DNA of 64,000 nt from Neolewinella persica DSM 23188 (GTDB lineage: Bacteria > Bacteroidota > Bacteroidia > Chitinophagales > Saprospiraceae), in contig NZ_KB890480.1 in assembly GCF_000373105.1 (NCBI RefSeq), positions 56,970-120,969 of the forward strand, read 5' to 3'. Of this stretch, positions 42,007-52,373 are shown one piece after another. Under the pieces are notes generated by a model. It saw only the letters and a program-made list of their open reading frames with translations. It did not search any database and had not been told where the DNA came from. Made by a program: the position numbers and the translations under genes. Each line of letters starts with the position of its first letter. Position 1 is the stretch's first letter.

Positions 42007-44616
42007 CTATCCAGGCCGATACCGAATCCCAACAACCCCCCAACGGCCATAATTGCTTGTGCTCCTCAATAGTGACCCATCTTCCCCAGGCTTCCCGATC
42101 CACTCCTCGAAGGGATGGTCCATCAGGTTGTTGGCGCGCAGATAGATGGAGATATTTTTGAAGACTTCGTAATCGGCTGACACATCAGCAGAAAAGAGAG
42201 TGTTTTGGTAGATGGCTTCATCGTCGAGCAATCGGTCGAAGACCCGGTCTCGATAATTGGCGGCAATGACGAGGTTAAACTTGGTATTCGGGTTGCTGTA
42301 AACTAAGCTGAGGTTAGCACTTTGGCGTGGTGCCTGGGCCAGCGGTAGCCCGTCGTCTACACCACCCGGATTATCGACACTGAAGGTGTTGAAGTTATAC
42401 GTTCCGTTGACGTTGACGTGGCGAAGGGTGGATTGTAGGAACCCCAGGTTCTGGTAAAATCCTACTTCAAAACCAAATACGTTGGCCCGGTTGGCGTTGA
42501 TCAGCCGCGTGGTGTAAGTTGGGCGTCCCCGTGAGTCAAAGTCTGATTCGGAGACCCGAACGGTAGGATCGTTTAGAAACTTACCGTAAAGCCCAACGGT
42601 TAACAGCCCATCCCGGCGGCCGTAGCGTTCGAAGGCCAGGTCAAAATTTTGACTTCTGGTGGCGGCAATGTCCGAGTTGCTGCGGGAGAATTGATCCACA
42701 CCGATTAAGGCCAATGGTTGGCTCAGCTCTGGTCGGTAAGTTGCGTAGGATGGGCGCCCGACGGCACCATAATAGCTGAACCGGAACTGCCGGTCGCGCC
42801 GCAGGCGATACGTCAGGTTGATACTGGGTAAGAGGTCAATGTCATCGAAACTAACGGTGTCCGCGGCGTCACGGGCTTCTACCTCGAGGTATTCATAACG
42901 CAGGCCGGCAGAAAGTGAAAGTTTCGAATTGAAGTTGGCTGCGTACATAAGGTAGCCAGCGGCAATGCGTTGTTTAGCATCGTAGGCTTTAGCTTCGGTT
43001 TGCAAGCTGTCGGTTTCCTCGCGGAAGCGGTCGGTCGGGACGGCCCCGAAGGTGCCGGCGGGGATGGTTTCTGCACCAGAAGTTGGTAAAATAAGGTTGT
43101 TGCTGCCGTACAAACGGTCCTTACTTCGGTACCTGCCACCAAATTTTATAAAACTGTTCCGGTTCCGGTTCAGGTAGCGGGTAATGTTAAGGCTCCCAAT
43201 CGCAACGGTTTCGTCCAACAGCGCCTCGTCCTGAAAATTGAGGACGCCTGCCAATGGTGTGGAAGAGGCAACGCTGTAAGGCGTCAGGTCTCGTAATTCG
43301 TTCTCGCTGAAACCGGTCGTCAGGCCAGTGTAGCTGCTGCGCAGCCGGTCGTTGAGTTCTTCCGTATTCTGGCTGAAACTCAACTGATAATCAAGGCGGG
43401 TCCGGGGGAAATTGTTTTCGACTTCCAGCGCCACCAAATTCAGGCTTTTAGTGGTGTTCCAACCGCTGGAAATGCGATTAACAGAAGGGGAGTCTCCCCC
43501 GTGAGCGAAGAGCTGTCGTTGCTGAACGTCTTCGGAAAGTTGGCTGAAATTATAGCTTAATCGCATCCGGTTATAAATGCTGGGGCGCAGCTCTATCGCA
43601 CCGACTAAACCAACCCGTTCTGATTGCCGATCGGTATCAAATGGTCGCGAGCTGTAAAGGTTAGTCCCCCGCTCGTTCGGAGCTCCGTATTCGAAGAGTT
43701 GCGTGCGGTTACCCCGGCCCTGACTAAGGTAGCTGCCGGCTAACAACGCGTACACTTTTTCTTCGCTAAGCTCTGAATTAAGGATGCCGGAGAACTGGGT
43801 GATGCCAGAAGACTGGTTGGGGTTATCATCAAATCCGAAATTGGTGCCCTGGCCCGCTTGCAGCAGTATTTCAAATTTTTCTTCCGGGTGTCGGACCCTG
43901 AAGTTTACCGTTCCGGCAATGGCGTCGCCGTCCATGTCTGCGGAGCGGGCTTTGATGACTCGTACCTCGTCCACAAGGCTGCTTTGAATAATGCTGAGGC
44001 TGCCGCTCTGGTCCACCTCTGGCTGGATGGTGGGCAGTCTTTGTCCGTTCAGGGTTACTGCGGTATACTGTTCTGGCAGGCCACGGACCTGGACGATTTC
44101 ACCTTCTCCTACATCTCGGATAATGGAGACTCCGGGCATTCGACTGACCGTCTCGGCAATGGTTACGTCCGGGTATTTATTGAAAACCTCAGAGTGGATG
44201 ATGGTTTGGTTAACATGGCTCGACTGCTGGTTACGCAGGGCCTGTGCCTGGCCTGATGCCCGGCGACCGAAGACAATAACTTCACCCGTTTCCAGAAAAG
44301 CCTCGGGCATGATCACGTCGATCTCAATTTCTCTTTCGGCAACGCCCACGGTCAGCAAAGTATCGAAATTTTCGTAGCCTATATAGGTATACAACAACCT
44401 GATGCGCCCGGGCGGAACCTGCAGAAAATAGTGCCCGTCCAGGTCAGTGGAAGTACCAATCACCGAGCCGATTACTTGCACCGTGGCGCCGATTAATGGT
44501 TCGCCTTCTGCATCGGTAACTTTCCCGATCACTTCGGCCTCCTGTGCGTAGATGGTGTGCATGGATGAAACTAGTAGGAGCAGGAGGCAAATTTTTCGAA
44601 GAACGATTGTTGGCAT
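42007..44616 (-). CDS. TonB-dependent receptor
   Basis: An 869-residue outer-membrane receptor. The signal peptide (MPTIVLRKICLLLLLVSSM...AQ) fixes the start at the ATG at 44616. An upstream in-frame ATG would add residues encoded by the 18-mer (HLRPRPK). A carboxypeptidase-regulatory-like domain (AEVIGKVTDAEGEPLIGATV) is followed by a plug (VIVFGRRASG, VQVRGLPEQYTAVTLNGQRLP) and a barrel. The TIAETVSRMPGVSI/ADMDGDAIAGTVNFR pattern is that of receptors for complex glycans or siderophore-like compounds. The substrate is unknown. An MbnP-like gene converges on it. Confidence 0.9.
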   Translation of the reverse strand: MPTIVLRKICLLLLLVSSMHTIYAQEAEVIGKVTDAEGEPLIGATVQVIGSVIGTSTDLDGHYFLQVPPGRIRLLYTYIGYENFDTLLTVGVAEREIEIDVIMPEAFLETGEVIVFGRRASGQAQALRNQQSSHVNQTIIHSEVFNKYPDVTIAETVSRMPGVSIIRDVGEGEIVQVRGLPEQYTAVTLNGQRLPTIQPEVDQSGSLSIIQSSLVDEVRVIKARSADMDGDAIAGTVNFRVRHPEEKFEILLQAGQGTNFGFDDNPNQSSGITQFSGILNSELSEEKVYALLAGSYLSQGRGNRTQLFEYGAPNERGTNLYSSRPFDTDRQSERVGLVGAIELRPSIYNRMRLSYNFSQLSEDVQQRQLFAHGGDSPSVNRISSGWNTTKSLNLVALEVENNFPRTRLDYQLSFSQNTEELNDRLRSSYTGLTTGFSENELRDLTPYSVASSTPLAGVLNFQDEALLDETVAIGSLNITRYLNRNRNSFIKFGGRYRSKDRLYGSNNLILPTSGAETIPAGTFGAVPTDRFREETDSLQTEAKAYDAKQRIAAGYLMYAANFNSKLSLSAGLRYEYLEVEARDAADTVSFDDIDLLPSINLTYRLRRDRQFRFSYYGAVGRPSYATYRPELSQPLALIGVDQFSRSNSDIAATRSQNFDLAFERYGRRDGLLTVGLYGKFLNDPTVRVSESDFDSRGRPTYTTRLINANRANVFGFEVGFYQNLGFLQSTLRHVNVNGTYNFNTFSVDNPGGVDDGLPLAQAPRQSANLSLVYSNPNTKFNLVIAANYRDRVFDRLLDDEAIYQNTLFSADVSADYEVFKNISIYLRANNLMDHPFEEWIGKPGEDGSLLRSTSNYGRWGVVGIRYRPG

Positions 44617-44632
44617 AAGGGGGAACTTTTTT

Positions 44633-44650
44633 GGGCGCGGACGCAGGTGC
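44633..44650 (-). repeat. Dispersed 18-mer, copy 11
   Basis: A perfect GCACCTGCGTCCGCGCCC followed by an A-run, 17 bp upstream of the TonB receptor ATG, in sense. Confidence 0.9.
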
Positions 44651-44829
44651 AAAGAAACGGTCTTTGGGAGGCATTGCTTGCACGCTCGTCGTTTTCTTAT
44701 TGCTAAAGCCGTTCTTTGGGGTTAGATGTTTACTGTCGTTTAGTTTTTTGGTTGTGGCCTGGTGGGTGAGTAGAATAAATTTCTTCGGACCTTAGGCACT
44801 TCTTCAATAGTATTAAAAATCGCCTATCC

Positions 44830-45774
44830 ATGCAAATCACCTTCTTAGACTCCCAAACTGTAGCAGATCTTCCTTCCGAACTAGCAAAGTTTACGGAAAC
44901 CGGGGCCTTCACTGTTTACGAAAATACTGCCCCTGACCAGGTGGTGGTTCGGCTGAGAGGTGCCAACGTCGCCATCGTTAACAAGGTGGTCATCGGAGAA
45001 AAGGAGATGGCTCAGTTGCCAGACCTCAAGCTGATCTGCATTGCCGCCACCGGTATGAATAATGTAGACCTCGAAGCCGCCGCTGCGCGCGGCATTCCCG
45101 TCAAAAATGTCAGTGGCTACAGTACTAATTCCGTCGCCCAACTCACCATTACCATGCTGTTCACACTGGCCATGGACCTTATCCACCTCAACCAGGCGGT
45201 CTACGACGGTACCTACTCCAGGTACGCTTCCTTTGGCTACTGGCGCCAGCCTTATTACGAATTAGGCGGTGCCCGCTACGGCATCATCGGCATGGGCGCC
45301 ATTGGTCGTCGGGTGGCGGAGCTGGCCACGGCCTTCGGGGCCAAAGTGGTCTATCATTCGACTTCCGGGAACAATACCGATCAGCCGTATCCCCACGTTT
45401 CGCTGGAGGAACTGCTGACGACCTCCGAAGTCATCTCCCTCCACTGCCCGCTCACCGAAGCTACCCGTAACCTGATCGGCTACGCCGAACTGGTAAAGAT
45501 GAAGCCCTCCGCTTACCTCATCAATGTGGCCCGCGGCGGCATCGTCAACGAGACGGACCTCGTGCGTGGACTCAACGAAGGGCAGATCTCCGGTGCCGCT
45601 GCCGACGTCTACACCCAGGAGCCGATCCCGGCCGATCATCCCTATTTGAGCGTAAATGAGCCGCATCGGCTGCTGCTCACCCCTCACATGGGCTGGGCCA
45701 GCGTTGAGGCCCGGATGGAGTTGCTGGCGGGGGTACGGGCGAACATTGTAGATTTTGGCCGTAGCGGAACTTAA
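44830..45774 (+). CDS. D-2-hydroxyacid dehydrogenase
   Basis: A 314-residue NAD-dependent dehydrogenase of the glycerate/lactate dehydrogenase type. The NAD-binding motif is GIIGMGAIGRRVAELA (about 150-165). LINVARGGIVNETDL holds the catalytic Arg, DVYTQEPIPADHP the Glu, and LTPHMGWAS the His. It may act on glycerate/hydroxypyruvate. It is the last gene with host-like base composition before the AT-rich island. Confidence 0.92.
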   Translation: MQITFLDSQTVADLPSELAKFTETGAFTVYENTAPDQVVVRLRGANVAIVNKVVIGEKEMAQLPDLKLICIAATGMNNVDLEAAAARGIPVKNVSGYSTNSVAQLTITMLFTLAMDLIHLNQAVYDGTYSRYASFGYWRQPYYELGGARYGIIGMGAIGRRVAELATAFGAKVVYHSTSGNNTDQPYPHVSLEELLTTSEVISLHCPLTEATRNLIGYAELVKMKPSAYLINVARGGIVNETDLVRGLNEGQISGAAADVYTQEPIPADHPYLSVNEPHRLLLTPHMGWASVEARMELLAGVRANIVDFGRSGT

Positions 45775-45884
45775 TTGTCAGAACCTTTAAGTAAAGTGAC
45801 ATAAGCTAATAACTTTATGCCAAGTTAAGGGTAGTGGAGAACTGAGTGTCTCACGTTAGACATGCTTAGATGTTTTTTTCTAAT

Positions 45885-45900
45885 ATCAATTGATTAATTG
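45885..45900. promoter_or_regulatory. Overlapping short palindromes upstream of the CHAT-NACHT gene
   Basis: ATCAATTGAT (45885-45894) and CAATTGATTAATTG (45887-45900) overlap about 60 bp before the GTG start. They could be an operator or part of an AT-rich promoter. The evidence is weak in such AT-rich DNA. Confidence 0.25.
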
Positions 45901-45960
45901 GTGTTTGATGATTATATTAACTATAATTACATCTATTGTTTAATCCTCTAATTCTCATCT

Positions 45961-48900
45961 GTGAAAGCACCTAACGTATCAATTGATAGGATCGTAGTGA
46001 TGACTGCTTTTGCTAATGATAACGATGCTTATCTTGATTTGCTAGGCGAGGAAGAGTCAGGGATAACGGAGGCAATGATGGATTGCCCTGGTGTAGATCA
46101 TGTATGCTTATCAGCGGCGACGTTAGAAAATATATACACATCGTTCAATCGCAACTGGAATCAAATTGCTATTTTCCATTATGCGGGACACGCGGACGGT
46201 ACTCATCTCAAATTAGAGGGGGCTTCCGCTAATTCTAAAGGGATTGGAGCCTTAATTAAGGACCATGGATGCCTTCCCGTAGTTTTTCTAAATGGTTGCT
46301 CCACAGAAACTCAGGCTGAATTGTTATTAGATGCTGGAGTGAGCATTGTAATCGCTACGGCTGTCAATATTGAAGATCGTTCAGCCGTGGTTTTTTCAAA
46401 AAGGTTTTATCGGACCTTATCTCAAGGACATTCAATAGGAAAAGCTTTTAAAGATGCTCAAAGTAGATTAATAGCTGAGGACTTGAAGGAGGAAGAGGAA
46501 TTTAGGTTACAATACCGAAACCGCACGATGCGACCAGTGTTTTCTGATGCAAATAGCAGAGGTAAGTGGGTGATGTACGTTCGAGACCACAATGTTCTTA
46601 AATTATCAATTAAGGACCTTGGGAATTATATCAACCGACAAAGGCTCTTGCAGCCTTATGCCAAATGGTTGATAAAGCAACACGCTACTATCAAAATGCC
46701 TGGTCTGCGAGGAGCAAATAATATACCGCTAGATAAGGTGTTCGTGTCTCTCCGGGGTGAGCTTTCAAAATCATATGAAATTCTACAGACCCAGAAATAT
46801 TATGCAGAGGAACTAGAACAACTTGAGAATGATTGGACAGCTAACGGTATATCGGATGTAGAAAAGCGGAAAAAGCGAAATCGCTTGCTAGGACGTAGCT
46901 CAATAATGCCATCCATCGATGAGCGCGACATGGTTAATGCTAAAAACCACCTTAATTTATCTGATGCACTTTCAAAATATGATAAGCTTGTTGTGCTTGG
47001 AGATCCAGGGACCGGTAAAACAACGCTAGCGAGGTGGCTAATGCTGAAATTTGCTAAAGGAGTTCTGAACGGAGAAGAGCGCCTGAGTGTGGAGGCAAAG
47101 ATGGTTGGCTCGTCAATCCATGCGGAGAATGATTACTGTGACTTTGGCCCGGTGCGACTTCCAATATTGATTAGGGTCGGCGAACTTGCACAGCAAAAGA
47201 AAACGAATCCAAAGATAACACTGTCCGAATTCATTGGTAGCCACTCCTGGATGGGGCGGGTACCATATTATTTAGATGATGGTGATCAGGTTAGTCAGCC
47301 AATCAATTCTCAAGCACTGAATAGTTTAATGCTTGATTATCTTCACAGAGGAGAGGCTTTGGTTATACTTGATGGTTTAGATGAGATTTCTGAGGAGACG
47401 GTGGGGGCAGGCAAGTCCAAAAGGGCTGATATGGTGGCAGAAATACAAGAATTTATTGATCGTGAAGTCGACTTTCCTAAAACCAGAAAAATAAGGAAAC
47501 GTAATAAATTCTTGATCACTAGTAGGATTGCTGGTTATCATAATTGCCCGGTACAACATGAAGACCTTTATCATGTTACGATCCAACCAATGCAGGAAGA
47601 CGCCATCCGACGCTTCTGTTCTACCTGGATTCTGGCAGCTCACAGTCGTTTACACGCTAATCGAAAAGTTCAACAGGTCTACTTTGAAAGTATAGAGAAA
47701 ACTAATGTACTGATAAACTTACTATTTAACGCTAAGAATAGTGGCGCTAAGGACTTAGCTAGCAACCCTTTATTGCTGACAGAATTATGTAAGATTTTTT
47801 ACTCTGAAAATGGTGAGCTTCCGGATACTAGAGTTTCACTGTATGAAAAAGCTTCTGATAACTTCATCAAGATAGGTGAGAATAGATTACAGAATAAAGG
47901 TTTAAAGATTGAAGATTTTCGTGAAAAGACTTTTTATATACTTGAAGATATCGCTGAGCATATTCATGAAAATTATCCTGTTGGTCTAATAGTAACGGAT
48001 GAAGTGAAAGTATTAACGGGGAAAGGGCTGACGTCATATTATTCCGATAAGGCCATTCCGATTAAGCCATCCTTAATAAGTAGTGAGGTAGAAATTTTTC
48101 TCAAATGGCTACGCGAGGAGGTTGGCATCTTAGCCGCTAGAGCTGAGGAATTGTATGGCTTTCTGCATTTAACCTTTGAGGAATATTTTGCCGCTAGGAA
48201 ACTTATTCGCTATCCGGATATGATCACGGATGAAATAATCAAGAAGGCGTATAAACCAAGGTGGCGAGAGCCATTGCTAATGGCAATTGGAACGCTCAAC
48301 CAGTATCTTCTGCCCGACGAAAGGAATCGGTTGCTAAGGTCGTTACTTGAGGGTAAAGACCCAATGGATAATCTTGTTCCAAGAAGTGCCAACCTTATCG
48401 CACTCTCATTCGCTGAAATGGGATACCTACCGGACAACTCTTTGATTAGAGACGTAGTGATTAAGTTATTGAACGCATATACAAAGACTGAAAATTTTGA
48501 AGATGGTGAGATTCTTCGCTCTAATGTGGTAGAAACTTTTCAAGCTTTTAGTAAAAAGGAAAATGAAATATATAGTCAGGTAGTTGAATTTCTATACGAG
48601 TTTTTGAAAAGTCCTGCCTCGAAAAGAAGCTTTAAGAATGCTGTTGTAGATCTGCTGTTAAATTTAAATTGGACAAGCCATTCGCTTGTGAGCAGCATTA
48701 TTGAAAATTTGCCCGATGATATGATGAATTGGGGCTGGCCTTTTCATAAATACCTTGCGATTAGAGCAAACGAAAATAGTGATTCTTTAAACCATCCTGA
48801 ACTTGAGTTTCGGAAGTTTTTATTAGATTATCCGCAGGTAGTTCCACAAATATTAGGAAGCCAGTCTTGGTCTCGAATTTTGATCATGTTGTATGGGGGA

Positions 48901-51900
48901 CTAATCGAAAAAGATAAGTCGTACGAATTTGACCCTAGGGGAATCTTCAGGCGATCTTCACTTACAGAATCCATTATTGATGCGTTGGATGCTGAATCAC
49001 CTCCTGAATCATTAACGGAAGAATGCATGGCAATTTGGCATTCTGAGACACGCCCCACTCAGGAAAGAATAGATGCCCTTATTTTTCTAATGGGTGTCGG
49101 TAACCCGATGGTGGAGGAACTAAAACAGCTATCAATCGATCCTGAAAGCCACATTGTCAAACTAGTTATCGAGCGAATTAGCCTGTTGAACGTGCTGTTA
49201 AGTAAACAGATAGGTACGATTTCCCGAGAAATATCAGGTTCATTGGAGGGAATCGTTGATAATATGAATGACGACGAAGTACAGGTCTTCGTTAACAATA
49301 TCATACGATTGACGTCATCATTCGAAGAGAGAATCTCCAGTCCGATTACTTGGATTAAAGCAATACCCAAAAATCTGCAATCTCTCGCTATGGCAGAAAT
49401 GTGGGTGCATAGTTTTTCCTCAGACGATGCTTTTTACAATATTTCCGTAGTGTTGGATACTTTGGGAGCAGAAATTAGGAGCTTGGGGCCTGAAGTAATT
49501 GCAAAGAGTTTCGTAGATGTTGCAAAGGTTACGGATTTGCCGGATCAACAAAAGTGGTCAGTAGAGCGTATGCCGGCGTTCTCAGAAGACTTGCCAAGTA
49601 TCATCGAAGAGGCACTATTCAACATTAATGCCTTAAGTACAGAGTTCGATGTTTTCAAATGTTGGGCTCTTAAAGAAATTAAACCTCTAATTGATAGTTT
49701 TTCTGATGGCCGGTTTTATGGAGTGATTGAAATAATGCTTCGTAATATTCATAGCCGCTATGCTTTGAGGGAGATTCTGGAAGTTTATTTTCCTGAATAT
49801 TTGGCTGAAATAGGGGAAGAAGAAAAAGAATTTGATAATGTCATAAGAAGTGTCTTATTTGAAGTAAGTAAAGAAGGATATTTTGACTATTTTTTTCCGA
49901 CAGCAGATTTTAAAGTGGTTCAATTTCTCGATAAAAAAATACTAAGTATAGAAGGGGAAGGTAGCCCTGAAAAGCAGCTTCGTGTTTTATATACGGTACT
50001 CAGAAAATTTAGAAAAAAGACGATCCTGTTCCAGGAATTTGACGGAGCTCTCTTTAAGACCAGTGACGGATTTCAGGAAATCCGTTCAATGATATCAAGT
50101 ATAATAAAGAAGATAAGCAATCCAGAATTACGACTACAGAGCTGGTTGAAGCTCGCTTCTTATTCATCCTCAGGAGAACGTATGGATGCTGTCAACTCTG
50201 CCATTCAGTGTGCGAAAGAACTTCCTGTAGGGGTTAATCTAGCTAGGAACTTGCGAGAAATCAAAGGCTGGATTTCAAGCGACTCAGGTCTAACAGAAGT
50301 GTTTAAAATTCAGGTAGATCGCTTGCGAAAGCTAAGTCATAAATACATATATGAGGATAGGATATACCCCCAGTTTTTGCAGCTACCAAGCTTAGGGGAG
50401 CGAAATTACAGGTTGGGGCTTTTATCAATAGGTGCGCTTTTGCGCGATGGTAGCCACCTCTTTATGCTTCCTGAAAGGATTGATGAACTTTGGAGCCTGG
50501 TTCAGGCCCCGGATGATTTAAGGTTGCGTGAACTGATTGATAAAATAGTTGCCAAAGGTCGTCTGCGTCCGATACGGTTGACCCTTCAAGGAGCTTTGGC
50601 GATTAGTTACATGTACCAAAGAAATCACCTCGATTTGATCAGGAAGGTTATGCTTGTGGTGAAATCTGCAAGTAATGAAGCTTTATCCATTGTATCAGAA
50701 TGGCTTTATGTTGGAAACGATGACTTAAAATGCTTTGCGTCGTTATTGTTTCTGGAGGTTGGTTTTATAAACAAGTCTACATTCGTTAACGTAAAAAAAA
50801 TGTTGCTTGGAGAATATGAACCAGTTCAGGACCAGTTTAGAAATCGCGCCAATTTAGCATTAAATAAAGGGCGGTTTTTGGCATCAGAAGTAAGTCTTGA
50901 TTGCCTATATGATATTGAAGCAACTCTCAGTAGGCACCAGCAAAAGTCTCCCTATCTTATGAAAGGTTTGCACTGGTTCTTTGAGTACCTGTCTTTTGAT
51001 CAGGCGAATATGATCACTGAACTTATGGCTGAAGCAGGAGGCCACCGTAGGCGCTCACGAATGGCTCGAAATATCATCGGGAAGATTAAAGTAGTTAACG
51101 GGAGAAAGGCTTATAATGCTTATCTGCAGGGGTTTAGCAATGAAAATGAAGAAGTGGTTAAAGCACTGCTTAAAAGCTCGATTTCGCTTCAGCAGAAACT
51201 AGGAGATGATTTTAGGATTCACGATGCTGTTGATGCTATAAGAAATGCAATAATGAGCGTTGTTAACAGCGGAAATTCCTTGCTCAAACCATTTGCAATA
51301 GATGCTATTGGATATTCCTCGGGCCTGACTACTAATGACCTTGGAAAACTAAAGCAAATAACGGTAGGCGAGGATCTCTATTCGGCAGGGCTTGTAGTAA
51401 TCGCGTTAGGAAGAAGTCAATTTGAAAACGAAAAAGATTTCATCTTCCAATTTCTCACTGGAGAATCTAAAGAGCTACGTGCCGCTGCTGCTGAAGCTAT
51501 ATGTAGGCATGAGATATTGACAGGTGGTGAAGATTTGAGCCAGATCATCAATAGGATTGTGGCGACTTTGGTGAAAAAAGAACTTGTGCTACCAGGCCTT
51601 CTCGCAGCATCTAAGGATCTCTGGTGGGGCGCCTACACAAAAAAATGTATTCGCGTTTTAGGCGTCTACTTTAATCAACAGCCGGATGAGTTTGCAGAGT
51701 TTGTTAAAAAAACAGCCGTAAACTTGATTGAGAATAAACCCGCGGGAGAGATACAAAGCCATGTCGAGAGTATACAGTGGATGAAGACAATGGTTTGGCT
51801 GGATGGATTAGCCGCCGGAGCCGAAAAATTACCCGCTACTTACATGCTGCACGTTAAAAAAATCCCTGATTTTGAAGGCTCCTTGTTAAGGATTGTTCTA

Positions 51901-52368
51901 AGAAGTAAAGTGTTTACGGATAGAATGAATGCCGTCAGTTGCCTCAGCCATTTAAGGAAAATGACAGCTCCATGCGTAGAGGCATTCTGTGCCGCACTCA
52001 AAGATGTATTTTATGTGCAACAAGTAGCTATTTATGCTTCCCAAAGATTTCAAGATGTAGACGCTCACTTCATTAAAGCAGTTTCTAACTTAATGGATAG
52101 CGAAAGCCTCAATAGCAGGTACGCTATGGTACAAATACTAGCTGCTATTGGAAACTACCCTAAGACAGAATCTAAAATACGGCAAGAAATTTTAAGAGTT
52201 CTGCTCAGTAAAATGGAAGCACCAGGATACGATGAAGATATTTATATTATGAAATCAACACCCCCGTTTGATAATGATGCTGAGTTGCATTTGGTGGGCC
52301 CGCTAAATCAAGTACTTTATCGGAAAATTTTAGAAGTTTCAGGAGTTCAAGGAATAATCAAGATATAG
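45961..52368 (+). CDS. CHAT protease-NACHT NTPase-helical repeat protein (NLR-like)
   Basis: A 2135-residue multidomain protein. An N-terminal CHAT (caspase-like) protease domain covers about 8-210. Its catalytic His is H77 in HYAGHADG and its Cys is C113 in FLNGCST. A linker follows, then a NACHT/STAND NTPase: Walker A GDPGTGKTT (347-355), Walker B LVILDGLDE (467-475), a sensor-like FLITSRIAGYHNCP, and the FLHLTFEEYFAAR segment (about 734-746) that closes NACHT modules. About 1350 C-terminal residues look like HEAT/ARM-type helical repeats and would be the sensor. The start is GTG, with a stop codon four codons upstream. The DNA is clearly more AT-rich than all neighbours. An immune role is inference from architecture. 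Confidence 0.88.
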   Translation: MKAPNVSIDRIVVMTAFANDNDAYLDLLGEEESGITEAMMDCPGVDHVCLSAATLENIYTSFNRNWNQIAIFHYAGHADGTHLKLEGASANSKGIGALIKDHGCLPVVFLNGCSTETQAELLLDAGVSIVIATAVNIEDRSAVVFSKRFYRTLSQGHSIGKAFKDAQSRLIAEDLKEEEEFRLQYRNRTMRPVFSDANSRGKWVMYVRDHNVLKLSIKDLGNYINRQRLLQPYAKWLIKQHATIKMPGLRGANNIPLDKVFVSLRGELSKSYEILQTQKYYAEELEQLENDWTANGISDVEKRKKRNRLLGRSSIMPSIDERDMVNAKNHLNLSDALSKYDKLVVLGDPGTGKTTLARWLMLKFAKGVLNGEERLSVEAKMVGSSIHAENDYCDFGPVRLPILIRVGELAQQKKTNPKITLSEFIGSHSWMGRVPYYLDDGDQVSQPINSQALNSLMLDYLHRGEALVILDGLDEISEETVGAGKSKRADMVAEIQEFIDREVDFPKTRKIRKRNKFLITSRIAGYHNCPVQHEDLYHVTIQPMQEDAIRRFCSTWILAAHSRLHANRKVQQVYFESIEKTNVLINLLFNAKNSGAKDLASNPLLLTELCKIFYSENGELPDTRVSLYEKASDNFIKIGENRLQNKGLKIEDFREKTFYILEDIAEHIHENYPVGLIVTDEVKVLTGKGLTSYYSDKAIPIKPSLISSEVEIFLKWLREEVGILAARAEELYGFLHLTFEEYFAARKLIRYPDMITDEIIKKAYKPRWREPLLMAIGTLNQYLLPDERNRLLRSLLEGKDPMDNLVPRSANLIALSFAEMGYLPDNSLIRDVVIKLLNAYTKTENFEDGEILRSNVVETFQAFSKKENEIYSQVVEFLYEFLKSPASKRSFKNAVVDLLLNLNWTSHSLVSSIIENLPDDMMNWGWPFHKYLAIRANENSDSLNHPELEFRKFLLDYPQVVPQILGSQSWSRILIMLYGGLIEKDKSYEFDPRGIFRRSSLTESIIDALDAESPPESLTEECMAIWHSETRPTQERIDALIFLMGVGNPMVEELKQLSIDPESHIVKLVIERISLLNVLLSKQIGTISREISGSLEGIVDNMNDDEVQVFVNNIIRLTSSFEERISSPITWIKAIPKNLQSLAMAEMWVHSFSSDDAFYNISVVLDTLGAEIRSLGPEVIAKSFVDVAKVTDLPDQQKWSVERMPAFSEDLPSIIEEALFNINALSTEFDVFKCWALKEIKPLIDSFSDGRFYGVIEIMLRNIHSRYALREILEVYFPEYLAEIGEEEKEFDNVIRSVLFEVSKEGYFDYFFPTADFKVVQFLDKKILSIEGEGSPEKQLRVLYTVLRKFRKKTILFQEFDGALFKTSDGFQEIRSMISSIIKKISNPELRLQSWLKLASYSSSGERMDAVNSAIQCAKELPVGVNLARNLREIKGWISSDSGLTEVFKIQVDRLRKLSHKYIYEDRIYPQFLQLPSLGERNYRLGLLSIGALLRDGSHLFMLPERIDELWSLVQAPDDLRLRELIDKIVAKGRLRPIRLTLQGALAISYMYQRNHLDLIRKVMLVVKSASNEALSIVSEWLYVGNDDLKCFASLLFLEVGFINKSTFVNVKKMLLGEYEPVQDQFRNRANLALNKGRFLASEVSLDCLYDIEATLSRHQQKSPYLMKGLHWFFEYLSFDQANMITELMAEAGGHRRRSRMARNIIGKIKVVNGRKAYNAYLQGFSNENEEVVKALLKSSISLQQKLGDDFRIHDAVDAIRNAIMSVVNSGNSLLKPFAIDAIGYSSGLTTNDLGKLKQITVGEDLYSAGLVVIALGRSQFENEKDFIFQFLTGESKELRAAAAEAICRHEILTGGEDLSQIINRIVATLVKKELVLPGLLAASKDLWWGAYTKKCIRVLGVYFNQQPDEFAEFVKKTAVNLIENKPAGEIQSHVESIQWMKTMVWLDGLAAGAEKLPATYMLHVKKIPDFEGSLLRIVLRSKVFTDRMNAVSCLSHLRKMTAPCVEAFCAALKDVFYVQQVAIYASQRFQDVDAHFIKAVSNLMDSESLNSRYAMVQILAAIGNYPKTESKIRQEILRVLLSKMEAPGYDEDIYIMKSTPPFDNDAELHLVGPLNQVLYRKILEVSGVQGIIKI

Positions 52369-52373
52369 AAATT

